Source of the DNA: Burkholderia aenigmatica
Lineage (GTDB): Bacteria > Pseudomonadota > Gammaproteobacteria > Burkholderiales > Burkholderiaceae
NCBI RefSeq assembly: GCF_902499175.1
Contig: NZ_CABVQC010000059.1
Coordinates: 1-60,939 of the forward strand
Direction: 5' to 3'
DNA: 60,939 bases
The position numbers and the translations under genes were made by a program. This document shows positions 9,245-18,043 of this stretch, one piece after another. Each line of letters opens with the position of its first letter. The first letter of the stretch is position 1. Below the pieces are notes generated by a model. The model searched no databases and was not told the DNA's origin. It saw only the letters and a program-made list of their open reading frames with translations.

Positions 9245-10264
9245 TCATCCACTTGCCAGCCCGGGCTCCCCCTCCGCCGCATGCACGTCCCGCCGGAACG
9301 CACCGGGGCTCGCGCCCGTCCATTTCCGGAACGCGCGATGAAACGCGCTCGGCTCGGTGAAGCCGAGCTCGGTTGCGATCTCCGCAACGCTGAGCGCGTG
9401 CCCGCGCAGCAGCGACTGCGCCAGCGCGCCGCGCAACTCGTCCTTGATGGCCGCGAAACTTTGACCTTCGCTGCGCAGACGCCGCCGCAGCGTCGCGGGC
9501 GTCGTGCCGAGGCGCACGGCCAGCGTATCGAAGTCGGGCCACTCGGCGGCCGGTAGCGTTTTCAGCTGCGCGCGCGTCTTCGCGACCCAGCCCGTATCGT
9601 GCCGGTAGCGGACGAGCAGGTTGCCGGGCGCGCCGCGCAGGAAGGTCTTCAGCGCCTGCTCGGAGCGGATCGTCGGCAGCGCGAGGTACGCGGCATTGAA
9701 CGCGAGCCGGCTGTCGGGCCGGTCGAAATGCACGGGTACGCCGAAGAACTGGTGATAGTCGCTGCGCTGGTCGGGGCTCGGGCACGCGAAGTCGATGCGT
9801 TGCAGCGGGATGCGCCGGCCGATCAGCCAGCATGCGACACCGAGCAGGATCAACCAGAACGTCCGGTACGCGAACGCCGGGTAGGGGGCGCCCGTCTGCG
9901 TCAGCACGATCTGCGCCTGCCCGTCGGCCACGACGAGCTCGCCGTGCGGCTCGTCCAGCACCACGCGCAGGAATTTCAGCGCCCGCCGCAGCGCCTTGTC
10001 GAGCGTGCCCGCGTGCAGCACCGCGTGGCACAGCAGCGTGAAGCTGCCGCGCCGCATCGGGCGTGCGGCGAGGCCAAAGAACTCGTCGTCGAGCGCACCG
10101 GCGATCGCGAGCCACAGCCGGCCGTACTGCTGCGGTGTGACGGGCTCGCGCACGGCGGCCGGCAGGCCGGCGGCGCGCAGCACGGGCTCCGTCGGAAGGC
10201 CTTGCCGGCGCAGGCACGCGAGCGCGTCGTCGACGAAATCCGGCGAAATCATCTGCGGCCCCAT
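9245..10264 (-). CDS. AraC-family transcriptional regulator (OruR/ArgR-like N-terminus)
   Basis: About 339 residues from the ATG at 10264 (MGPQMISPDF). The N-terminal two-thirds match the arabinose-binding-like domain of AraC regulators that begin with DFVDDALACLRRQGLPTEPV. The C-terminus has the double helix-turn-helix: GTTPATLRRRLRSEGQSFAAIKDELR (first) and VAEIATELGFTEPSAFHRAF (second), then RKWTGASPGAFRR. It is divergent from the acyl-CoA synthetase operon, with about 145 bases between starts, and is the likely activator of that operon. Confidence 0.88.
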   Translation of the reverse strand: MGPQMISPDFVDDALACLRRQGLPTEPVLRAAGLPAAVREPVTPQQYGRLWLAIAGALDDEFFGLAARPMRRGSFTLLCHAVLHAGTLDKALRRALKFLRVVLDEPHGELVVADGQAQIVLTQTGAPYPAFAYRTFWLILLGVACWLIGRRIPLQRIDFACPSPDQRSDYHQFFGVPVHFDRPDSRLAFNAAYLALPTIRSEQALKTFLRGAPGNLLVRYRHDTGWVAKTRAQLKTLPAAEWPDFDTLAVRLGTTPATLRRRLRSEGQSFAAIKDELRGALAQSLLRGHALSVAEIATELGFTEPSAFHRAFRKWTGASPGAFRRDVHAAEGEPGLASG

Positions 10265-10408
10265 TTTCCTGCATCCTCCCGACATGGCAAAAGCGATCAC
10301 GATTCTAGATTCTGTTTGTCATTGATTGCAATGTACGGGCTGTCTACTATCGAACTATCCCCGGCGCGCTCCTGGCTCGCCGGCGGCCATAACGCACAGG
10401 AGACACGC

Positions 10409-12076
10409 ATGCCTGATGGAGCTACCGCCCGGGCGGTGCCGGCCTACGCCGACGCCGTGGCCCGGTTCAGTATCGAGACCGCCGCGAAGCAACTGCACGG
10501 CGACCTGGAGCGCGGCCTGAACGCGTGCGTGGAATGCTGCGACCGGCACGCATCCGCGGACGCGATCGCGCTCGACTGGATCGACGCGGGTGGGCAGCAT
10601 CACCGCTACACGTTTGCGCAGATGAAGGCGCTGTCGGCACGCGTCGCGAACCTGCTGGTCGCGCAGGGCGTGAAGCCGGGCGACGTGGTGGCGGGCCTGT
10701 TGCCGCGCACGCCCGAGCTCGTCGCGACGATCCTCGGCACGTGGCGCGCGGGCGCCGTCTACCAGCCGCTGTTCACCGCGTTCGGCCCGAAAGCGATCGA
10801 GCACCGGCTGCGCATGAGCGACGCGCGCCTGGTCGTGACCAACGTCGCGAATCGCGCGAAGCTCGACGAGATCGCCGATTGCCCGCCCGTCGCGACGGTG
10901 CGCGAGCCCGGCGAGACGCTGCCGGCGCGCGACATCGATTACCGTGCGGTGCTCGAGGTGCAGTCCGACGCGTTCGAACCGGTGCTGCGCAAGGGGACGG
11001 ACCTGTTCATGATGATGTCGACGTCGGGCACGACAGGTTTGCCGAAGGGCGTGCCGGTGCCGCTGCGCGCGCTGCTCGCGTTCGGCGCGTACATGCGCGA
11101 AGCGGTCGACCTGCGTGCCGGCGACCGGTTCTGGAACATCGCCGATCCGGGCTGGGCGTACGGCCTCTATTATGCGATCACGGGCCCGCTGCTGCTGGGC
11201 CACGCGACCACGCTCTACGAGGGCAGTTTCACGGTCGACAGCACGTACGACGTGATCGAACGGCTCGGGATCACGAGCCTCGCCGGCTCGCCGACTGCCT
11301 ACCGGATGCTGATGGCGGCCGGGACGGAAGCGGCGGCGCGGCTGAAGGGCAAGCTGCGCGTGGTCAGCAGCGCGGGCGAACCGCTGAATCCGGAAGTCGT
11401 GCGCTGGTTCGACGCGGCGCTTGGCGCGCCGATCTACGATCACTACGGCCAGACCGAACTCGGGATGGTCGTGAACAACCACCACGGCCTCGCGCATGCC
11501 GTCCACGCCGGTTCGGCCGGCTTCGCGATGCCGGGCTACCGTGTCGCGGTGCTCGATGAAGCGAGCCGCGAGCTCGGCCCCGGCGAGCCCGGCAACCTCG
11601 CGATCGACATCGCGCGCTCGCCGCTGCTGTGGTTCCACGGCTACTGGCAACAGGACACGCCGGCGATCGCGGGCGGCTATTACCGGACCGGCGACAACGT
11701 CGAGCTGGAGCCGGACGGCACCGTGAGCTTCATCGGCCGCGCGGACGACGTGATCACGTCGTCCGGCTACCGGATCGGCCCGTTCGATGTGGAAAGCGCG
11801 CTGATCGAGCATCCTGCGGTGAGCGAGGCCGCCGTCATCGGCGTGCCCGATGCGGAGCGCACGGAGATCGTCAAGGCGTTCGTCGTGCTGTCGAAAGACT
11901 TCGACGGCACGCCGGCGCTGGCCGAGGAACTGAGCCTGCACGTGAAGCGACGGCTGTCCGCTCACGCCTATCCGCGCGCGATCGACTTCGTCGACGCGCT
12001 GCCGAAAACCCCGAGCGGCAAGATCCAGCGCTTCGTGTTGCGCAAGATGGAAGCCGAGAAGGCCGCTCAACCCTGA
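10409..12076 (+). CDS. Acyl-CoA synthetase (acetyl-/medium-chain type, AMP-forming)
   Basis: A 555-residue ANL-superfamily adenylate-forming enzyme. MSTSGTTGLPKGVPVP is the P-loop-like A3 motif, YDHYGQTELG the A5 motif, YYRTGDNVELEPDG the A7 motif with the ribose-binding Asp, and PKTPSGKIQRFVLR carries the C-terminal catalytic Lys. The pattern is that of MACS/AcsM-type synthetases acting on short or medium acids. AGGAGACACGC precedes the ATG at 10409. It heads a three-gene operon with a hydroxyacyl-CoA dehydrogenase and a thiolase, which together activate and degrade a fatty acid. Confidence 0.9.
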   Translation: MPDGATARAVPAYADAVARFSIETAAKQLHGDLERGLNACVECCDRHASADAIALDWIDAGGQHHRYTFAQMKALSARVANLLVAQGVKPGDVVAGLLPRTPELVATILGTWRAGAVYQPLFTAFGPKAIEHRLRMSDARLVVTNVANRAKLDEIADCPPVATVREPGETLPARDIDYRAVLEVQSDAFEPVLRKGTDLFMMMSTSGTTGLPKGVPVPLRALLAFGAYMREAVDLRAGDRFWNIADPGWAYGLYYAITGPLLLGHATTLYEGSFTVDSTYDVIERLGITSLAGSPTAYRMLMAAGTEAAARLKGKLRVVSSAGEPLNPEVVRWFDAALGAPIYDHYGQTELGMVVNNHHGLAHAVHAGSAGFAMPGYRVAVLDEASRELGPGEPGNLAIDIARSPLLWFHGYWQQDTPAIAGGYYRTGDNVELEPDGTVSFIGRADDVITSSGYRIGPFDVESALIEHPAVSEAAVIGVPDAERTEIVKAFVVLSKDFDGTPALAEELSLHVKRRLSAHAYPRAIDFVDALPKTPSGKIQRFVLRKMEAEKAAQP

Positions 12077-12098
12077 ACATAACCTGTACGGACTGCGA

Positions 12099-12866
12099 AT
12101 GGATATCAAGGATCACGTTTTTCTGATCACGGGCGCCGGTTCGGGCCTCGGCGCCGCGGTGGCGCGCATGGTCGTCGCGGATGGCGGCAAGGCCGTGCTG
12201 CTGGACGTCAACGAAGAGGCCGGCGCGGGCCTCGCGCATGAACTCGGCGCGGCCGCGCGCTTCGTGAAGACCGATGTGACGAGCGAAGCCGACGGCCAGG
12301 CGGCTGTCGCCGCCGCGCGTGACGCGTTCGGCCGCATCGACGCGCTTGTCAACTGCGCAGGCGTCGCGCCGGGCGAGAAGGTGGTCGGCCGCGATGGCCC
12401 GCACTCGCTCGACCGCTTTGCGCGGGCGGTGTCGATCAATCTGGTCGGCACGTTCAACATGATCCGGCTGGCCGCCGAAGCGATGTCGAAGCAGGACGCC
12501 AATGCGGAAGGCGAGCGCGGCGTGATCGTCAACACCGCGTCGGTTGCGGCGTTCGACGGTCAGATCGGGCAGGCTGCGTATGCGGCGTCGAAGAGCGGCG
12601 TGGTGGGCATGACGCTGCCGATCGCGCGCGAACTCGCGCGGTTCGGCATTCGCGTGGTGACGGTCGCGCCGGGCATCTTCGCGACGCCGATGATGGCCGG
12701 CATGCCGCAGGACGTGCAGGACGCGCTCGGCAAGAGCGTGCCGTTCCCGCCGCGGCTTGGCCGCCCGGAAGAATTTGCGGCGCTGGTGCGCCACATCGCC
12801 GAGAACACGATGCTGAACGGCGAAGTCATCCGTCTCGATGGCGCGTTGCGCATGGCACCGCGCTGA
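12099..12866 (+). CDS. 3-hydroxyacyl-CoA dehydrogenase, SDR type (type 2)
   Basis: A 255-residue short-chain dehydrogenase with the nucleotide motif TGAGSGLGAAVA at residues ~11-22, NCAGVAP, the catalytic Ser in NTASVAAFDG and YAASK as catalytic Tyr/Lys. Sequence features such as the SINLVGTFNMIRLAAEAM segment and VAPGIFATPMM resemble HSD17B10-like type 2 3-hydroxyacyl-CoA dehydrogenases. It lies 22 bases after the synthetase and 18 bases before the thiolase, which supports a beta-oxidation role: oxidation of 3-hydroxyacyl-CoA with NAD. Confidence 0.9.
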   Translation: MDIKDHVFLITGAGSGLGAAVARMVVADGGKAVLLDVNEEAGAGLAHELGAAARFVKTDVTSEADGQAAVAAARDAFGRIDALVNCAGVAPGEKVVGRDGPHSLDRFARAVSINLVGTFNMIRLAAEAMSKQDANAEGERGVIVNTASVAAFDGQIGQAAYAASKSGVVGMTLPIARELARFGIRVVTVAPGIFATPMMAGMPQDVQDALGKSVPFPPRLGRPEEFAALVRHIAENTMLNGEVIRLDGALRMAPR

Positions 12867-12884
12867 CACTGGAGGAAGCGAATC

Positions 12885-14075
12885 ATGACGACTCAGGATC
12901 CGATCGTAATCGTTGGTACGGCGCGTACGCCGATGGGTGGTTTTCAGGGCGACCTCGCGGCAGCCAGCGCGAGCGACCTTGGCGCGGTAGCGATTCGCGC
13001 GGCGCTGGAGCGCGCGAACGTGCCGGCCGAGCGTATCGATGAAATCGTGTTCGGCTGCGTGCTGCCGGCGGGCCAGGGCCAGGCGCCGGCGCGGCAGGCT
13101 GCGCTGAAGGCCGGGCTGCCGCTCGCGGCGGGCGCGACCACGGTCAACAAGATGTGCGGCTCGGGGATGAAGGCTGCGATGTTCGTGCATGACCTGCTGC
13201 TGGCGGGTTCGGCGGATGTGGCCGTCGCGGGCGGGATGGAGAGCATGACGAATGCGCCGTACTTGCTGCCGAAGGCGCGCGCGGGGATGCGCATGGGTCA
13301 CGGGCAGGTGCTCGACCACATGTTCCTCGACGGGCTGGAAGACGCGTACGACAAGGGCCGGTTGATGGGCACGTTCGCGGAGGATTGCGCGCAGTCCTAT
13401 CAGTTCACGCGTGAAGCGCAAGATGCGTTCGCGATCGAATCGCTGATGCGCGCGCAACGTGCGATCGCGGAAGGGCGCTTCGTGTCGGAGATCGCGCCGG
13501 TGACCGTGAAGGCCGGCAAGGCCGAAGCGGTCGTGTCGATCGACGAGCAGCCGGGCAAGGCGAAGCTCGACAAGATTCCGACGCTCAAGCCGGCGTTCCG
13601 CGAAGGCGGCACGGTGACGGCCGCCAACTCGTCGTCGATCTCCGACGGCGCGGCGGCGCTGGTGATGATGCGTCGCTCGGAAGCCGAGCGGCTCGGCCTC
13701 GCACCGAAGGCCGTGATCGTCGGGCATTCGACGTATGCGAACAAGCCGGGCCTGTTCGCGACGGCGCCGATCGGCGCGATTCGCAAGCTGTCGGAGAAGA
13801 CCGGCTGGAATCTGCGCGATGTCGATCTGTTCGAGATCAACGAGGCATTCGCGGTGGTCGCGATGGCCGCGATGCGCGATCTCGACTTGCCGCACGACAA
13901 GGTCAACGTGCACGGCGGCGCGTGCGCGCTCGGCCATCCGATCGGCGCATCGGGCGCGCGCGTGATGGTGACGCTGCTGGCCGCGCTGGAAAACTACGGC
14001 CTCAAGCGCGGGGTGGCGTCGCTGTGTATCGGCGGCGGCGAGGCGACGGCGATTGCGATCGAGCGCGTCGCCTGA
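12885..14075 (+). CDS. Acetyl-CoA C-acyltransferase (thiolase)
   Basis: A 396-residue thiolase with all catalytic elements: nucleophilic Cys in VNKMCGSGMKA, active-site His in ALGHPIGASGAR and the second Cys in SLCIGGGEA. Length is normal for degradative or biosynthetic thiolases, which cannot be separated here. GGAGGA stands eight bases before the ATG. It is the last gene of the operon with acyl-CoA synthetase and 3-hydroxyacyl-CoA dehydrogenase and is followed by a strong terminator. It would cleave 3-ketoacyl-CoA to acetyl-CoA. Confidence 0.93.
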   Translation: MTTQDPIVIVGTARTPMGGFQGDLAAASASDLGAVAIRAALERANVPAERIDEIVFGCVLPAGQGQAPARQAALKAGLPLAAGATTVNKMCGSGMKAAMFVHDLLLAGSADVAVAGGMESMTNAPYLLPKARAGMRMGHGQVLDHMFLDGLEDAYDKGRLMGTFAEDCAQSYQFTREAQDAFAIESLMRAQRAIAEGRFVSEIAPVTVKAGKAEAVVSIDEQPGKAKLDKIPTLKPAFREGGTVTAANSSSISDGAAALVMMRRSEAERLGLAPKAVIVGHSTYANKPGLFATAPIGAIRKLSEKTGWNLRDVDLFEINEAFAVVAMAAMRDLDLPHDKVNVHGGACALGHPIGASGARVMVTLLAALENYGLKRGVASLCIGGGEATAIAIERVA

Positions 14076-14112
14076 CGCACGACGCATAGTACGCACGCTG
14101 CAACGCGGGCGA

Positions 14113-14156
14113 CGGGTATCGCGCGGGAATCTTCCGCGCGATACCCGTTTTTCTTT
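14113..14156 (+). terminator. Strong Rho-independent terminator
   Basis: A 14-bp perfect stem (CGGGTATCGCGCGG with CCGCGCGATACCCG) is followed by TTTTTCTTTT. It ends the acyl-CoA operon and, lying between convergent genes, may also serve the TetR gene from the other side. Confidence 0.92.
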
Positions 14157-14176
14157 TGGCAGATCGCGTTGTCGCG

Positions 14177-14869
14177 CTATGCCTTCGCGCGCGGCGACAC
14201 CGCCCCGCATGCGCGAATCACAAGCTGCACGACCTTTTCGGTCTTCTCGTCGAACGCTTTCTGCGTGAACGTCCGCTTGCCGCTCAGCGCGCGGATCTGC
14301 GCATCGAAATCCGCATAGTGCTGCGTGGTGGCCCAGATCAGGTACATCAGCGCATGCGCGTCGATCGGCGCGAGCAGCCCGCGCGCGATCCAGCCATCGA
14401 TGACCTTCACGCGCGTATCGAACCACGGCTTCACGCGTTCCGACAGGATGTCCTGCATGTGCTCCGCACCGTGGATGATCTCGTTGGCCCAGACCTTCGA
14501 GCCGAGCGGTCGCCGCCGTGACAGCGCCATCTTCGCACGCACGTAGGCGCCGATCGCTTCGACGGGATCGTCGTCGGCCTCGAATGTGCCGGCCGCGCGA
14601 TGCCAGTCCTCGAACAGGTCGTCGAGCACGCGGCGGTACAACGCGAGCTTCGTCGGGAAGTAGTAATGCAGGTTCGCTTTCGGCAGGCCGGCGCGCTCCG
14701 CGATCATCGCGGTGCTCGCGCCGTCGAGCCCGCGTTCGGCGAACACTGCCTCCGCACAGGCGAGCAGATGCGCTTCGTTGGACTCGCGGATGTGCGCCTT
14801 GCGTCGCCGCAAAGGCGCGGGCGTTTCGTCGCTGTCGGTGGCTTCGGTTGCCGCCTCGTCATGTCTCAT
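14177..14869 (-). CDS. TetR-family regulator, RutR-like
   Basis: A 230-residue repressor. Residues ~32-78 form the TetR helix-turn-helix (FAERGLDGASTAMIAERAGL, KANLHYYFPTKLALYRRVL). The remainder (SKVWANEIIHGAEHMQDIL, LMYLIWATTQHYADFDAQI) matches the C-terminal domain of RutR, the uracil/thymine-responsive regulator of pyrimidine use. It lies directly upstream of, and divergent from, the pyrimidine-degradation genes that start at 15226, so control of those genes by a pyrimidine signal is a reasonable inference. Confidence 0.88.
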   Translation of the reverse strand: MRHDEAATEATDSDETPAPLRRRKAHIRESNEAHLLACAEAVFAERGLDGASTAMIAERAGLPKANLHYYFPTKLALYRRVLDDLFEDWHRAAGTFEADDDPVEAIGAYVRAKMALSRRRPLGSKVWANEIIHGAEHMQDILSERVKPWFDTRVKVIDGWIARGLLAPIDAHALMYLIWATTQHYADFDAQIRALSGKRTFTQKAFDEKTEKVVQLVIRACGAVSPRAKA

Positions 14870-15046
14870 CGTTGCCCTCGCGCGGCGGGCGTGCCGCGTT
14901 GGGCTTCATTCTAGCTGCTGATCCGCATCGAGCGCACGTGTGCGGACATCGCGCATTCATCGCCATGCTGCGTTGCGATGGCACGGTTCTCGCTCCATTC
15001 ATTCACGCAAGAAAGTCATTGATTTGGTCATTTTGATCGTCTAAAA

Positions 15047-15064
15047 CCTGTCCAATCGGACAGG
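15047..15064. promoter_or_regulatory. Candidate operator in the pyrimidine promoter region
   Basis: A 7-bp inverted repeat CCTGTCC-AATC-GGACAGG lies in the 356-base gap between the RutR-like gene and the amidohydrolase gene. It differs from the recalled E. coli RutR palindrome, though GGTCA and TGATC half-site-like words lie just upstream at 15024-15040. It is a candidate binding site only. The rest of this gap shows no gene. Confidence 0.4.
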
Positions 15065-15225
15065 ATTCGATGAACGGCGGAAACCTTTCGGTCCGATTCG
15101 TCGGACGATCTTTGCAAGCGACGCAGGCATGCGCCACGCAAGCGCAGGTGTGCGCCGAAACAGGCATGACATGCACCGGCACAGACCGGGCTGACGACAT
15201 CACCGACCCCACAGGAGCGATACGA

Positions 15226-16506
15226 ATGAACGCGGTATCGGAAACAGTGAAGCGGGCAGCTTTCGACACGTCGATCAAGGTCGACGGCAAGCGGTTGTGG
15301 GACAGCCTGATGGAAGTCGCGAAGATCGGCGCCACGCCGAAGGGCGGCGTGTGCCGCCTCGCGCTGACCGATCTCGACAAGGCCGGCCGCGACCTGATCG
15401 TCGGCTGGGCGAAGGCCGCCGGCTGCACGGTGACGGTCGATACGATGGGCAACGTGTTCATGCGCCGCGCGGGCCGCGTAGCCGATGCGGCGCCGGTCGT
15501 CACGGGCTCGCACGCGGATTCGCAGCCGACGGGCGGCCGTTTCGACGGCATCTACGGCGTGCTCGGCGGCCTCGAGGTGATCCGCAGTCTCAACGATCAC
15601 GGCATCGAGACCGAGCATCCGGTCGAGGTCGTGATCTGGACCAATGAAGAAGGCTCGCGCTTCGCGCCCGCGATGGTCGCATCCGGCGTATTCGCGGGCG
15701 TGTTTTCGCTCGAATACGGACTGTCGCGCAAGGATGTGGACGGCAAGACGATCGGCGAGGAGCTGGCGCGGATCGGCTACGCGGGTGACGTGCCGTGCGG
15801 CGGGCGCAAGCTGCATGCGGCATTTGAACTGCATATCGAGCAGGGGCCGATTCTCGAAGCGGAGTGCAAGACGATCGGTGTCGTGACCGATGCGCAGGGG
15901 CAGCGCTGGTACGAGATTACGTTCACCGGCCAGGAAGCGCACGCGGGGCCGACGCCGATGCCGCGCCGCCGCGACGCGCTGCTCGGCGCGTCGCGCGTGG
16001 TCGATCTCGTCAACCGGATCGGCCTCGATCATGCGCCGTTCGGCTGCGCGACGGTCGGCATGATGCAGGTACACCCGAACTCGCGCAACGTAATTCCGGG
16101 CCGTGTGTTCTTCACCGTCGATTTCCGTCATCCGGACGACGCCGTGCTCGCGAAGATGGATGCTGCGTTGCGCGATGGTGTGGCGCGCATTGCGGGCGAG
16201 ATCGGGCTCGAGACCGATCTCGAGCAGATTTTCTATTACAAGCCTGTCGCGTTCGATCCTGCCTGTGTGGAAGCGGTGCGCGGCGCGGCCGACCGCTTCG
16301 GCTTCTCGCATCGCGACATCGTGTCGGGTGCCGGCCACGATGCGTGCTATCTCGCGCAGGTCGCGCCGACGTCGATGGTGTTCGTGCCGTGTGTCGACGG
16401 CATCAGCCATAACGAGATCGAGGACGCGACGCCCGCATGGATCGAGGCCGGCGCGAACGTGCTGCTGCACGCGATGCTGTCGCGCGCGTGCGAGCCGGCT
16501 TCATGA
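15226..16506 (+). CDS. M20-family beta-ureidopropionase / N-carbamoyl amino-acid amidohydrolase
   Basis: A 426-residue dinuclear-zinc amidohydrolase. GSHADSQPTGGRFDGIYG carries metal-binding His and Asp, WTNEEGSRFAPAM the catalytic and ligand Glu pair, HIEQGPILE the third ligand His, and GAGHDACYLAQV the C-terminal His. The ATG at 15226 is preceded by CAGGAG; the longer upstream frame is not needed. With dihydropyrimidine dehydrogenase and dihydropyrimidinase downstream, the natural reaction is hydrolysis of N-carbamoyl-beta-alanine (or the aminoisobutyrate analogue) to the beta-amino acid, CO2 and ammonia, the third step of reductive pyrimidine breakdown. Confidence 0.88.
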   Translation: MNAVSETVKRAAFDTSIKVDGKRLWDSLMEVAKIGATPKGGVCRLALTDLDKAGRDLIVGWAKAAGCTVTVDTMGNVFMRRAGRVADAAPVVTGSHADSQPTGGRFDGIYGVLGGLEVIRSLNDHGIETEHPVEVVIWTNEEGSRFAPAMVASGVFAGVFSLEYGLSRKDVDGKTIGEELARIGYAGDVPCGGRKLHAAFELHIEQGPILEAECKTIGVVTDAQGQRWYEITFTGQEAHAGPTPMPRRRDALLGASRVVDLVNRIGLDHAPFGCATVGMMQVHPNSRNVIPGRVFFTVDFRHPDDAVLAKMDAALRDGVARIAGEIGLETDLEQIFYYKPVAFDPACVEAVRGAADRFGFSHRDIVSGAGHDACYLAQVAPTSMVFVPCVDGISHNEIEDATPAWIEAGANVLLHAMLSRACEPAS

Positions 16507-16641
16507 CGCAGAGACCGTAGCAGCCGGCAGGCTGCTCAATGCCTGACAGCCTGACCGTAGCATTCCTAAGAACGACCGCCCCGACTGTGCATATACAGCC
16601 GGCGGGGACGGCTTTGTCTCCACCCAGTCGAAGGAACGCGT

Positions 16642-17979
16642 ATGAGCACCCAGCCAACCGGCGATATCGCCGCGCATCGCCTGTCGTCCACGCAACTCTC
16701 GTGCGAATTCACCGATATCGCGCCGCTGCTCGATCCGACTGCCGCAGCGGCCGCCGCCAGCCGCTGCCACTACTGCTACGACGCGCCGTGCGTGCAGGCC
16801 TGCCCGACGCAGATCGACATCCCGAGCTTCATCCGCAAGATCGGCAACGGCAACCTGAAGGGCGCCGCCACCGACATCCTGTCGGCGAATCCGCTCGGCG
16901 GGATGTGCGCTCGCGTGTGTCCGACCGAGATCCTGTGCGAAGGCGCATGCGTGCGCAACCATCAGGATGCGCAGCCCGTTGCGATCGGCGCGCTGCAGCG
17001 GCATGCGACCGACTGGGCGATGGAGACCGGCGCGGTGCGCTTCATGCGCGCGCCCGACACGGGCCGCCATGTCGCAGTGGTCGGCGCGGGCCCGGCCGGG
17101 CTCGCGTGCGCGCACCGGCTCGCGCTCGCCGGGCACCGCGTCACGCTGTTCGACGCGCGCCCGAAGGCCGGTGGCCTCAACGAATACGGGATCGCCGCGT
17201 ACAAGACGGTCGACGATTTCGCGCAGCGTGAGGTCGAGTGGCTGCTGTCGGTGGGCGGCATCACGCTGAAAACCGGCGTCGCGCTTGGCCGCGACATGAC
17301 GCTCGACGCGCTGCGCGAGCAGCACGATGCGGTGTTTCTCGCGATGGGCCTCGGCGGCGTGCGTGCGCTTTCGATCGACGGCGAGCAACTGGCCGGTGTG
17401 ATGAACGCGGTCGACTTCATCGAGCAAGTGCGGCAGGCCGATGCGCTGGAGAACGTGCCGGTCGGGCGGCGCGTGGTCGTGATCGGCGGCGGCAATACGG
17501 CCATCGATGCGGCGGTGCAGAGCCGCAAGCTCGGCGCCGAGCGCGTGACGATGGTGTACCGGCGCGGCGTGGATGCGATGAGCGCGACGTGGGCCGAGCG
17601 CGAGTTTGCGCAGAAAAGCGGCGTCACACTCGTCACGCACGCGAAACCGGTGCGCATGGCGGGTGCGGACGGGCAGGTGACGGGTGTCGAGTTCGAAGCG
17701 GTATCGGGCGAGCGTTTCACCGTGGACGCGGACATGGTGCTGAAGGCGATCGGCCAGACGTTGACGCCCGACGGTGTCGACGCCGCGTTGCTGACGGCGG
17801 ACGGCGCGCGCATCGCGGTGGACGCGGACGGGCGCACCGCCTGGCCCGATGTGTGGGCCGGCGGCGACTGCGCGGCGACGGGCGGTGTCGACCTCACGGT
17901 GCAGGCCGTGCAGGACGGCAAGCGCGCGGCTGCGTCGATCGACGCGGCGCTCGCGGAACGCGACGCGAAGGCTGCGTGA
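16642..17979 (+). CDS. preT: NAD-dependent dihydropyrimidine dehydrogenase subunit PreT
   Basis: A 445-residue flavoprotein with the N-terminal Fe-S domain of the glutamate-synthase small-subunit family: CHYCYDAPCVQACPTQIDIP near residue 39 and CARVCPTEILCEGACVRN near residue 90. VVGAGPAGLACAHRLA is the FAD-binding motif and VVIGGGNTAIDAA the NAD-binding motif. PreT passes electrons from NADH to PreA, encoded 64 bases downstream. Together they reduce uracil and thymine to the 5,6-dihydro forms. The complete motifs and adjacency to PreA make the call secure. Confidence 0.93.
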   Translation: MSTQPTGDIAAHRLSSTQLSCEFTDIAPLLDPTAAAAAASRCHYCYDAPCVQACPTQIDIPSFIRKIGNGNLKGAATDILSANPLGGMCARVCPTEILCEGACVRNHQDAQPVAIGALQRHATDWAMETGAVRFMRAPDTGRHVAVVGAGPAGLACAHRLALAGHRVTLFDARPKAGGLNEYGIAAYKTVDDFAQREVEWLLSVGGITLKTGVALGRDMTLDALREQHDAVFLAMGLGGVRALSIDGEQLAGVMNAVDFIEQVRQADALENVPVGRRVVVIGGGNTAIDAAVQSRKLGAERVTMVYRRGVDAMSATWAEREFAQKSGVTLVTHAKPVRMAGADGQVTGVEFEAVSGERFTVDADMVLKAIGQTLTPDGVDAALLTADGARIAVDADGRTAWPDVWAGGDCAATGGVDLTVQAVQDGKRAAASIDAALAERDAKAA

Positions 17980-18043
17980 CCGCATCACGCGCGTCAGACA
18001 CCACGAGCACAACGAACACGACCCCACTCTCACGGAGCCGAAC

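Noticed and set aside
11871..14426. Very long open frame (about 850 codons) on the minus strand opposite the acyl-CoA operon, and similar long frames opposite 3.4-6.3 kb
   Set aside because: They are antisense shadows of GC-rich genes: Arg/His-rich composition, no motifs, and full-length known enzymes on the other strand.
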